Shown here in pieces: positions 44,520 to 55,493 of a DNA stretch of 64,000 bases. The DNA comes from Strongylocentrotus droebachiensis (taxonomy: Eukaryota > Echinodermata > Echinoidea > Camarodonta > Strongylocentrotidae). The stretch lies in contig JAVYIG010002103.1 in assembly GCA_035222895.1 (NCBI GenBank), forward strand, positions 186,001-250,000, given 5' to 3'. The position numbers and the translations under genes were made by a program. The stretch's first letter is position 1; every line of letters begins with the position of its first letter. A model generated the notes under the pieces. The model was not told the DNA's origin. It did not search any database and saw nothing but the letters and a program-made list of their open reading frames with translations.

Positions 44520-46130
44520 TCGATTTTGCAATAACAATCATCTCCTTAAAAATAGTGACATACATCCTCTTGTCCGGGTAATCCGTATGATGTGTGAGGT
44601 CATTCAACGAGCTTAGTGAGGTATGCCAGGTATAAATCAACGGTAGATGTCAGCTTGACCGGTAGTGTGTAGTCATCGCTGCAACTCAACGAATGTTAGT
44701 AATGATATAAGAGTTTTCAAACCATCGCATACCACCGTCATCCTGAGAAAACAAGAAAAGTGATATCATAATAAGGACAACAGATAACATAATAACATAA
44801 CTTTGAAAAGAAAGAAAGCACTGCTGACGGATTCAATTAAATCAACATATCAGCGAATCAATATTTCCTTTTCCATTCAAATTTCCTCTTCCATTAGGAT
44901 AATTGGTAATTGATCTATGTTCTGTAATAAGCTTGCTTCGTAGGGAAACACATGTACATGGTCTTACTCCAGTAGCATCACATTGGACTAGGCACTGATA
45001 CTGTCTACATTGGTTGACTCACACCACTCATACTAAGTGAATAATACGCAAATTAAAAGGTAAATCCACCCTGATATCAAGTTGGTTTTATCATAAGCAG
45101 AACAAAGGAGAGAATATTTTAGGGGAAAAAGGAGGGTTATGACATTTTTTAAGTTGCCATCATTGAAGCACAAATTTGCAACAATGTGACGTATCATGCG
45201 AGCTCCTCTCCAGTTTGCTCTTCACAGAAAATGCTATAAGAATTTATTTTCCAATTTATTTATGACAGCACAGATTTGTTACATACAGGATTGTATAAAA
45301 ACATATTTGCAATATATATATTCATGATGAATGTATGATTGAAAATTTTCTTTAGGTGAAACTATAGATACTTATTTTGTTGGTATATTCCCTATATACC
45401 TCTCCTCTCTCTCTCTCTCTCTCTCTGTCATTACTTTTAGAACCCACTTTTTCTCTCTCTTTCTAACTTTTCAACATCCGCTATCGTGGCACGTACGTGC
45501 CCCAGTTACCCGAAATAGCTACGCCACTGTTTAACATAACGAATACAAAATGTCAAGAACCTAACAAGTACCATTATTTTGCAATGTAAACAAAAATGGT
45601 AAATTCGAGACTTGTTAAGTTTGAACAAAATTGAGCACACCCCAACAACAACAAATAGCATGAAATGAAGAGAAGTTAGACGGACATTAAAGACAGGAGA
45701 GATCGAAGGTTTTGTGAATTTTGCATTTCGATCGATTAGATCTTATTATTAGATGAAATAACCAATCCTGATGGAGTTTTAAACACAATATTATGATAAA
45801 CGAATATATGTGACCCTTAATCCATTACATGTACTTCATTGAAGATAACCCAAAAAGAGTTTGGGGAAAGTTCAAGATGAAAACTTGCTCTCAGGCTTTT
45901 TAAATAAGGACACATGTTAGGGAGGCTATGAAAAATATATCGTTTCAGGGTAGATGCGGGGTGATAAAAGGGGTTTGTCATAAAATTATGGTTGTTAATC
46001 CATTTTTTGTTTTACATCAATGGCATTTGGTAATGGAAATTCAGTTGCCTTGAGTTTGAAAACTCCTTCATTGTTTAAACTTGTATATTCTTGAATTTCA
46101 AAATGGCATGGTTTATAAAGGAAGATTGAC
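44520..46130. other. Intergenic stretch, no gene seen
   Basis: Contains a (CT)n tract near 45400-45430 and otherwise AT-rich sequence without recognisable features. Confidence 0.45.
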
Positions 46131-46329
46131 ATATATCAAAAGGCAATTATTAGAAAGGAAAATGTACAATATGAAAGTAACAAAGGAACCTTATCATATT
46201 TGAAAGGGGCACGTATCAGAAGCGAAAACGGCGTTTATAACAATCGGAAGAAGTATGTATTAGAAAAGAAAAAGGGGCACGTATCAGAAGAAAGGGGACT
46301 TATTAGAATGGGGTAGAAAATAACAATAG

Positions 46330-46335
46330 TATTAA

Positions 46336-46410
<75 letters not shown>
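46330..46410. repeat. (TTA)n microsatellite
   Basis: About 80 bp of nearly pure ATT/TTA repeats. Confidence 0.95.
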
Positions 46411-46578
46411 GTATAGGGCGTCACCTGAGCCTGGGAGGCGCAAATCGAACTGAATCACTGTAAGCCTCGGGCCTCTCCTGACTGGGATTGTGCATGATAG
46501 ATTCGAAAACTCCACTGATCCTGTATGAATTGTCATGGTTGCATGCCAGTAAAAAAATACTCATCCGATATAAATTCA

Positions 46579-47169
46579 TTAAAGGGACTTTGTAACATTG
46601 TTCAGATGAGAGATAGTGGTGCTAAGGTAGTGACTTCAATGCTAGATGTACAATTAAAGATAATCTGAAAATTTGAGTGAAAACGGATCATTATTCATGG
46701 TACAAATTGGGAAAAACTGATCTGATCGATTCCTTAATTCTCCCAACTATATTATTCTACTTCTATTCTGCTACTTGTCAAAGCCTGTTCATCTCTAGAC
46801 AAGGACAATTTAATTACATTTTAGGTGAATGTAAATCGCAACAAAGCAATAAAATGGCTCTACATTCCATTCCAGACAGTTAAGTGTTGACAGATTTTTA
46901 TAGTCTGTTTTATGTATTTTTCTCATGGAAAAACGGTTGGGAAAATTCAAAAATGGTTGGGAGAATTTACTGTTAATCACTGTTAGAGGGTGCCTCCCAT
47001 CGACGCCTTCAAAGAAAACCATAGATATCTTTGTGGTTTGAGAATTTGTTCAGGATTTTTTGCATGTCAGAGGGTTAGTATAGTAGAAGAAATATAGTAA
47101 GTAACATTTTGTACAAAAATTAAGCAATTTTGTTCATCAACCTTCAACAATGTTACCGAGTCACTTTAA
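46579..47169. mobile_element. About 590-bp TIR element (TTAAAG.GACT termini)
   Basis: TTAAAGGGACTTTGTAACAT (46579) is mirrored by ATGTTACCGAGTCACTTTAA (ending 47169), together with AACAATG / CATTGTT. Three mismatches over 24 bp. The interior is noncoding. Confidence 0.7.
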
Positions 47170-47171
47170 CA

Positions 47172-49530
47172 AATTCTGAGTAATTTCGAGACGGTTGCGC
47201 AATAATTGTTGCAGAGGATTCTAAAAACGTTTTTTTTTAACGGTTACTCAATATTGTCTGTTGATTGAGTAATGGATGAGTTAAATGAGCTACAGTCGAA
47301 TCGGTATTGTAGAAATCTATTGTATCCCCAATGTTTCTTACTTCGAACTTTCCTCAACCCCCTTCCCCTTTTCCTCCCTTCCCCCTCTATTTCTCTCCCT
47401 TCCTCTGTAGCCTTCTTAATCCCATCATATTCCTTTGCTAGTTTTTTCACCCCTCTCTCCCCCTATTTTTCCTCTCCTATTCCTCTCCTTCTACCCATCC
47501 ATTTATTTGATTACAGTTCTTACCTGCAATTTTTTTTCTCTCTCTCTCACCCCCTCGCTTTAGAGTTATCTACCTCGTCGCTTTCTTTTGATCTTATTCT
47601 ATTCCTTTGCCACTTTCCCTCTTTCCGCTTTTATTATTCTGTTCTTTCGTTACACTATTATGTTAATTTCATTCGTATTTAGTGTTCAAAAGTGTTGCAA
47701 TACCTCACCTGTTATATACATGTATATATGATACGTCTAAGTAAAGACAGACACATAATGTGATTTATAAGAGCTATGGCACATGTAGAAATCTCCTCTC
47801 CTATCCACTCTTTTCTACCTCTTGTCTGCAACTTCTTTTTCCTTCCTCTGTCACTTTGCTCAGATTACTTATCAACCTCTCAACTTCTCTATTTTCCCAC
47901 CCTTTCGTTTCTTCTCTTTCTCAGTATTTCTGAACATTCTGTACAGGCAGCTTTAATGACTCATAATTTCATTTCACTTGGTCCATATATCCTTAAGACT
48001 ATTCGTGTGTTCAGAAAAAAGAAATTATCAGTGCTAATATTAACACAATTCTTTTAAGGATGATAGGATTACTGGGGAACCGCAATTGAATAGAAGAAAA
48101 AAACAAATACTTAATTGAACGAATATACAGCAAAAGAAAAAATAAATATAGTAGCAACAACAAAAATTACGAAAAGCCAAACAATGAAGTGAATAACGAA
48201 ATAAACCTTTCAATTGCATGCAAGAAACTAAGATTAAAAATCATAGCATCGAAACGAAAAACATCGAAAACAACGAAAGAAAGATTTGAAACGATAAACA
48301 AAAATTAGGCGTATATTCAGAGAGAAGAAAAAATGGATTTATAAAATGTAAAAGCGTTGTACAAAGATAGGGTAGAGGAGAAACACGAATTAAAAGAAGA
48401 ATTGTGTTAATAACCATCGTTTCGATTTTCTGTTGATCGTTTGGTGTGTATAATAAGGAATCGCATCGCAATAAAGAACAATTGAGACAGAGTCACAGGA
48501 CAGATTCAAAAGAGCTGAATGCGAGAAATCAAAATAGAAACATTTTGAAAAAACTTATGAAGCATATAGAAATTATTTTCTAGAAAAAGGTAACACGAAG
48601 GAAATGTTAAACACGCAAATAGGCCTAAAAATGGAAATAAATTTAGAAATCAGATAAAAAACGAAAATACAGAATAATATAAGCGTCAAAGCGGTTGTTA
48701 TACACATTATACGACAATTGTGATAGTGTACAGTTCACATAACGTAGAGCGATACTTACGTGCCAAACCTCCACAAGGAGGGGGCTGACTATTGTTATGT
48801 CAAGTTTCTGGAGATTTGATTCTAGTCGGCCGCCCTTTATAGTTCCACAGTAGTGTAATCTATGTTCAGAAAACAGAGTGATGGAGGTAAGGCGCGATGG
48901 GTGTTAGAGTAAAGAGGAAAAAGCAGAGAGAGAGAGAGAGAGATAAGGAGAGGAGGGGGTCATAGATAGAGAAAGAGAAAGGAATGTATATATATATATC
49001 AGAGAGACAGACAAAAACAGTGAAATAAAGAAGTACAAGCAGACAAAGAATGCGTAGAATTGTTTTTCATGTTGGGAATTCTTTATCTGATTTTTTCCCC
49101 CATGAACGATTTGATTTTGTAGGCCTTATTCAATGTTTTTAACGACAAAAGATACACATTCCGGGAAGGGGAAGGATCAGGGGGTGTTTCATCAAGCCTT
49201 AAAATTGATATTGAAATTGATCAGATCAATTTTATGGTCTAACATTGATTTAAAAACAAAATAATAATCACTTTGAAATCAATTCTAAGTAAGGATGTGG
49301 CCCATATAAATTGTATGACCAATTGTATATGCTTTGCTTTTAGATCCCATAGACTGTTCTTTTCAGTAATAAAAAAACAAACAAGTACTTAAACTTTCTC
49401 ACTTTATTTTTCTGTTAACCGATTTGAAAGGAAGTATGTTAATTTATATAAGCTGGTCAAATTTCAATCTTTTTGTCGTTTTTATATGATGTTGTCAAAA
49501 AAAAAAATATATATAATCGATATAATCCAT
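47172..49530. other. Intergenic stretch, no gene seen
   Basis: Pyrimidine-rich segments at about 47340-47560 and 47790-47935 give long Ser/Leu/Pro frames that I consider low complexity. A (GA)n tract and an AT repeat lie at about 48925-49000. Confidence 0.5.
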
Positions 49531-49824
49531 GAGATGAGATTAGATGTAATATGTATTTAAACTTTGTTCAACTTTATTCAATTTCCTCTGTATTTGTAAC
49601 AGACATCAGCGATCATTTACCTGTATATTGTATTAGCTGGAGTGATATTCAATCTCAGCAAAATTTGAATAAGCCATTAAGAATAATCAATGATAAAAGT
49701 ATAAATTGTTTTTTAAGATCCCTTCAGATGGTCCAATGGTCTTGCCATAATAACGATCCAAATGTTAATATGTGCAATTTTTAGAGAGGTTTTTAAATGT
49801 ATATAATTTGTGTTTTCCTTTAGA

Positions 49825-51135
49825 ATGTCTGAAAAAACACCCCCAAAAAATAAACAATGGATCAATCCTGATATTTGTAAGTTGTCAAAGAAAAAATGTC
49901 GTTCATATCGACTTTATCTGAGAAACCCAACACCGTATCGAAAAGAAGTGTACATAAAATGTCGGAATAAAGTCAATAATATGATTAAACAAGCTAAAAA
50001 ACACTATTTTATGGAAAATTTTGCAACAGCCAAAGGGAATATAAAAAAGACTTGGAACATAGTTAATTGTGCAATGGGTCGTGTAAATAAAAAGTGCAAT
50101 ATTGATTTGTTGATATCTAATGATCAGGTATTACATGATACCTCCAAAATTTGTAATGTATTTAATGAATATTTTATTAATATTGTATCTGAATTGAAAT
50201 ATCCTGTTGATCAGGGCAATAATTTAAATTTGAATTTTTGTCGTTATTTGGATAGGAATCCTAGTACGTGTTATTTTAAACCAATCACATGTACCGAGAT
50301 CATTGATATTGTGTCTAATATAAAGAGTGATTGCAGTCCTGGGTACGATGATATAAGTATCAAGGTTATAAAGAAATCTATACATATTTTATGTCAACCC
50401 ATCTGTGCAACATTCAATCAATGCTTAGATCTAGGTATATTTCCTGATGAATTAAAGATTGCTCGTGTGGTTCCTGTATATAAAAATGGTTCAAGTGAAA
50501 ATGTTGCAAATTACAGACCCATATTAGTCTTGCCAATTTTCTCAAAAATTTTAGAAAAATGTATGTACAATAGATTATTTGATTTTATAAGCAAGTACAA
50601 TATATTATCTTTGAACCAATACGGTTTCCGTCCTGGACATTCGACGTCATCGGCTCTTATTGATTTTGTTCACACTGTTGTTAATGCTCTTGATAACAAG
50701 AAATATATGACTGCAATGTTTTTGGATTTGAAGAAGGCTTTTGATACAGTCGATCGCGCTATTTTATTACACAAACTTGAACTATATGGCATAAGAGGTA
50801 TTGTACTTAAATTATTTGAAAGTTATTTGTCAAATAGAAAACAATTTGTTGAAATTTCTAAATGCAAATCACAGCAAGGGACTATCTCATGTGGGGTACC
50901 ACAGGGTTCTATCTTAGGACCACTGTTGTTTCTTTTATTTATAAACGACCTTAGTAAAGTATCTAAATTATTACATTGTATTATGTTTGCTGACGACACC
51001 AGTCTGTTTTTATCCCATCCTAACTATCAGGATTTACATAATCTATTCAATTCTGAACTTGAATTAATATCTGAGTGGTTTTACGCAAATAAAATGATAA
51101 TCAATGTAGCAAAAACCAGTTATATTATTTTTTAG
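49825..51135 (+). pseudogene. Reverse transcriptase of the LINE
   Basis: About 435 codons open. RT motifs visible in order: a proximal helix-rich spacer; IARVVPVYKNG and ANYRPI (about residues 220-235); the catalytic-Asp motif FLDLKKAFDTVD (about 50719-50754); GVPQGSILGPLLFLLFINDL; then the FADD box (50986-50997). The frame ends at 51133-51135 (TAG) after SYIIF, but in the next frame the RT text continues (SNLLIPEYLSI) up to the nested insertion, so the stop is a frameshift. By family knowledge the enzyme performs target-primed reverse transcription; this copy is inactive. Confidence 0.88.
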
Positions 51136-51162
51136 TAATTTATTGATACCAGAGTATCTTTC

Positions 51163-51475
51163 AATAGACCAGTTCACGGGTAGCACATTATTGCAATGAC
51201 CCCGAATATCCACAGATCTTCAAAACATGAAGAGGTCCCACTTTGTACATTTTGAAATAATCACTCCTACAGCGATGTAGGTGCTACATAAATAGCCTTT
51301 GTTTCCCCTTTTCAAAGAATACTTCCACCTGTGTATAATGGAGTGCATAAATTAATAATGATTACATAACTTTCATGAGCACGTATCCAGTATTTCGTCT
51401 CCGTGTATTTCACAATTTGTTCTGCAATGACCTTTATCTGCTCATGCTCAGACTGCAAGCGTGAACTGGCTTATT
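51163..51475. mobile_element. 313-bp TIR element nested in the LINE
   Basis: AATAGACCAGTTCACG (51163-51178) and CGTGAACTGGCTTATT (51460-51475) are inverted repeats with two mismatches. Outside them the LINE protein resumes (IKCVTSVKM then LTWKNHIDNL), which defines the insert. The TIR resembles that of 32231-32575 (ATAGACCAGTT). Confidence 0.75.
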
Positions 51476-52405
51476 AGAGTGTGCAATACAGATATTAAGT
51501 GTGTAACGTCAGTAAAAATGTTAAGGCATTACAATAGATCATAAACTTACATGGAAAAATCACATTGATAATCTGTGCAATAAGCTGGCAAAACATATAG
51601 GAATAATGTATTGTTTAAGATCATTTCCAAAGGAGATTTTAAAAATGATTTATTATGCAATTGTATACCCGTACCTTAATTATGGTATTCTTGTCTGGGG
51701 TAATGCATGTAATAATCACATTGATAAATTGTTTATTTTACAAAAACGTGCAATACGAAATATGTCTCATGCACCTTACCTTGCCCATACCAACCCTCTA
51801 TTTATTGAATCAGGTGTATTGAAATTTCATGATATGTATGTATTTCAGATACTTATATTTATGTACTTATGTAACAATCACCTCTTGCCAGACTATATCA
51901 AAAACATTCTTTCAGTTCAATAATGAATATCATGGATACAATACAAGAAATGCTAATGATTTTCATTTACCCAAACCGAGGCTCTCATCTTTTAAAAACT
52001 CAATATTATTTCAAGGACCCCAAATCTGGAACTCTCTTTCTTCAGATATTAAACAAGCAGTTTCGTTAAATGTTTTTAAGTCAAAATCTAGGCACTTTAT
52101 TTTAGACAGGTATTCACCAAGTTTGTTTGTTTAAATGTATAGGCATACCCCCCCCCTCTTTATGTTGTAGTAAGTGATTTGTTATTTTTGTAGCGTCTTT
52201 AATGTATTATGTTACAGGGTCAGCTAATCACAAGGCTTGTTCATTTCTTGCTGTCCCTCTCATACTTAATCCAATGTATACTTTGTTATTAATTTTTCTT
52301 GTGAATTTTACCCTTTGTATCATGTTGATTTATGAATGTTTCCATGTGTTTTCTGGATTTGTATGAGCAAATAAATTGAAATTGAAATTGAACCTATAAT
52401 TTGTT

Positions 52406-52465
52406 CAGGGTCTCTCAGGAAAACAGTTATTATACTGAGAGAGTAACCCTGTTTGAATAAAATGA
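52406..52465 (+). repeat. SINE/LINE 3' tail hairpin fragment
   Basis: CAGGGTCTCTCAGG ... CTGAGAGAGTAACCCTG forms a stem-loop, and the segment matches the 3' part of the SINE at about 60992-61050 (CAGGGTCCTCAGGGAGAACA ... GAGGCTACCCTG). It lies just after the LINE tail. Confidence 0.55.
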
Positions 52466-52469
52466 ATAC

Positions 52470-54960
52470 CCCCCAAAATCATCCTATTATTGATCCAATA
52501 TGTTCAGTATTGATTTGCTTGAAAGGCGTAAATGACGAATAACTTCAATTTGTTTATGTAACGGAAAATTGGGAATTCTGTTCAAAACTAATGGCCAAAT
52601 TTGGGCCATTAACTACCATATTTGTTCATAAATTTCCGCCTTTATTCCATTAATATACCTCTTCTCTCATTAACACATGACCATACTCCTATCACAAGTC
52701 TTTGCTTTCTCTCCCTTTGACAAAGTGATTGTTTTGTTCTTTCACATTTCCCTGCAAACCCCCCCCCCCCTCCCCCCCCCAAAAAAAAAATAGTGATAAT
52801 GATAATAAAATAAAATTGAATAAAGTATGGTAATAAACACTGGCTTCTAACAAAAGCAATCCTAGCTTATTTGAATACTCCCCCTTCAAACAAACACACC
52901 ATCATTGAATGACATCGCCTTTTATCACTATTTCATAATTACTACCATTCTTTAGCGTACAATCTCATTCATTCATTTTTTCCCCTAACCCCTTTTTTAC
53001 TATTAAATGACAAACAATACATTGCTTAAATAATTTTTTTTATACACAGATTGTTCATACTTTAAAGTCTAATCTTGTTATTATGCTTTAATGCACACAA
53101 ATATACGTTTTGTAAATGATGAGCAATACCAATTGAATTCAAAGGATACAATAATTACATTTTCAGTGACTCGAATGAAGGTACTGCTGTTAAAGGGACA
53201 GCCATTTGTTAAAACTATTGCAGCTAATATCTGCCACTGTCTAGTCGAGGTAAATTGGTGGATATTAAAAGAGTAAGAATCGCGGTAAGGATTGCTGTTA
53301 CTCATATAGTTATTAATCTAAGGGTGATATACAATGCCATGTAAGGTCATGCAGTGGGTAAAAGTGCGTTTTTATTTTTATACAACAGTTTGTCTGAATG
53401 AAGTTGATTATCAATGATTCTATCAGCTTTCAAAATTGTGTAAGGACAACATAAATCCAAGTTGATATATTATTTCCTACTGGACAAATCTGTTTTCACT
53501 GCAATTATAATGTTCGTTTTTTGTATTTGTTCTTGTGTAATTGCTAAGAAAAAGAAAATTTAGACATCAACATGTAATTAGCACATATGGTCACGCTAGC
53601 ACTTCCTCTAGGAAAAGTCAAAAATAGGACTTCAAATCGGTCCACTGCAGCTGCTTTGATGGATTCTACTTAAGTTTTTTTTACCATGAACAGAATTGTC
53701 TATGTAATGTAATTAAGAACAAATATATTCCAACGAAATCATATTAGCTTTTTAGATCAGCAACAACACTTAACAAGACATTTCTCGAAAGTGCAGGCTG
53801 AAGTTGCAGAGCTAATCTAAATTAAGTAAGGAAAGACAAGAAATAGTTGTTATAAAATAGGGTGATTGCTCTTGTTTTTTATCAAGCCCGCGTTTAAAAG
53901 TAACTCATAATTTAAGTTAAGCAGAAGTAGGCTGAGTTTACTGAAAGGTAAAACATAACTTGTGAGCTTTTTATTTAATTATTTCAATGTCAATTTTGTT
54001 GTTTGTTAAAAATCACCGCTGAAAAATAAGCCCCTGAATATTATTCAAAATTTGACGAGAAATAGCTGAATTGTGTGGACCAACTGTTGTACCATATGTT
54101 TCTGTATAGTCAAATATACCTATTTCTGTTTCTGTTTACAAACAATAACATATTTTGTATTTATTCTTGCTTCAGACTTTTATTCCACACTTAACAACAT
54201 TTGTAATATAGGCCTATGTGTTTAGATCAACGAATGATATCATAATGACAGTACCTTCTGTGGAACAAATTATTAAAAATAATGGCATTCAGACCCCTTC
54301 GCTAGCTTTGAATAATTCACGTCACCTGCGATGTCATTAAATGGTAGGCGAATTTCGCTACTTTCCAGCTGACAAACACTCATGTTTTTTAAGGATTTAA
54401 CATGAATGATGTTATTAAATCAAATTTAGACATACAATAAAACAGGTTTAGTGAATAAATGCATGAAAATACAACGTAAGAGCCTTTAGTTAGAGGCTTT
54501 GTGTTAATTGCGCATTGTAAACTACGGGGGCTGTGGAGCTGTACCAACAAAAAGAGCTATTTCTGCAAAAAAAAGGAACTTACAAAAGTTAAACTCAAAG
54601 TACAAGGGAATTTTTAAAATGAAAAGAGGCACTTATCTGAGGTAGAAATGCCATTTGTAAGGATGGGAAAGGGTCACTCTTTACATAAGCAAAAAGTGCA
54701 AATATCAGACAGGTAAATACCACTTCCTAGAAAGGAAAAAGGCTTATAAGAAGGGGAGATAACTAGTCATTACAAAAGAAAGGGGCACCTGTCAAAGTAA
54801 AAGGGGGTACTTGTCAGATGTTGATAAGGGCATTTATCAGTCGTGAAACGTTACATTGATAACACAACAATTCTGTTCAGCGCAACAAATTTGATATAAT
54901 TTTCGTTCATAACAACATTTTAGTATAATATTATTGTTTTTATCGTTATCAACTTCTGTA
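52470..54960. other. Region 3' of gene B: no exon recognised
   Basis: The LRR exon ending at 54973 leaves two bases and needs a phase-2 partner at lower coordinates; none could be identified here. Contains C/A runs near 52760, and a segment (54600-54860) of short purine-rich imperfect repeats of the AAAGGGGCAC..TATCAGA type, also seen at 46140-46310. Confidence 0.45.
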
Positions 54961-54972
54961 AAATAAACTCAC

Positions 54973-55493
54973 TTTAGATGACTCAGTGTCTTCGCATGTC
55001 TACACGAATTGACGAGTTCAAGCAAGTCTTCCTCGTTTGTGCACTTCACACAGGATATACAAAGCCGCTGCAGGTTCTTGGTTTGTTCTCTGATCACACG
55101 ACCCAGTCCCCTCATCGTCTCTGTCGATACACTCTTCTTCGCTAACCGTAGTGAGTACGGTGCTGCAAGTCGGATGTGTGTGAGCTGCTGTCCTCCGGTC
55201 CGACGAAGACCAGCCGTTATCTTAGGTATGTCTCTCTCTGCATCATCGATAGTGATAACGATATCTCTCAAGCCAGGAAGCGATGTGAGCAGACCTTCGT
55301 AGCTTTGTGACGTCAATCTCTCGGCTGATAGCTTTGCGACTGATAGAAGTTTTGGAGGAGATGGGGGGAAACTGAGAGAGGAGTCTGAGATGATGAGACG
55401 GCTCAGTAAGGTGGAAGATCTGAGACAGGACCACATTCTGGCAGTAATCTCAGAAGGTAACTGGCATTTCTTTACGATTAGTTGACCATCATC
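54973..55493 (-). CDS. NLR gene B LRR exon 4 (long type, phase 0 to 2)
   Basis: Acceptor AAATTCCAG, then DDGQLIVKKCQLPSEITARM and LWSCL-type text (MWSCLRSSTLLSRLIISDSS). Donor GTGAGT follows two bases of the last codon. LRR segments: LSRLIISDSSLSF, SVAKLSAERL, LPGLRDIVITIDD, LTHIRLAAP, LQRLCISCVKC. Length 521 nt. No downstream partner exon was found. Confidence 0.8.

Larger units (their letters stand above)
49540..52395 (+). mobile_element. Non-LTR retrotransposon (LINE), 5'-truncated and broken
   Basis: From 5' to 3': the end of an AP-endonuclease domain (TDISDHLPVY at about 49597), a stop near 49782, a reverse transcriptase, the post-RT C-terminal domain (YPYLNYGILVWGN at about 51668; GPQIWNSLSSDIK at about 52015) and a stop at about 52132. 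It then has a 3' UTR ending in AATAAATTGAAATTGAAATT. The 5' part, including most of the endonuclease and any ORF1, is absent. The coding text is cut by a 313-bp TIR element (51163-51475) and frameshifts near 51133, 51527 and 51900. It resembles the Jockey/CR1 group; the exact clade is not assigned. Confidence 0.88.

Noticed and set aside
44257-44640. Hydrophobic 127-codon minus-strand frame resembling a membrane protein
   Set aside because: Overlaps an imperfect palindrome that gives similar frames on both strands; no receptor motif could be recognised.
46140-46312. Repeated AAAGGGGCACGTATCAGAAG-like text, also at 54600-54860
   Set aside because: Looks regular but is too degenerate to define a unit; no hairpin or spacer structure, and not a CRISPR array.
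47272-47682. 136-codon Pro/Ser/Leu-rich frame
   Set aside because: Pyrimidine-rich low complexity without any recognisable domain.
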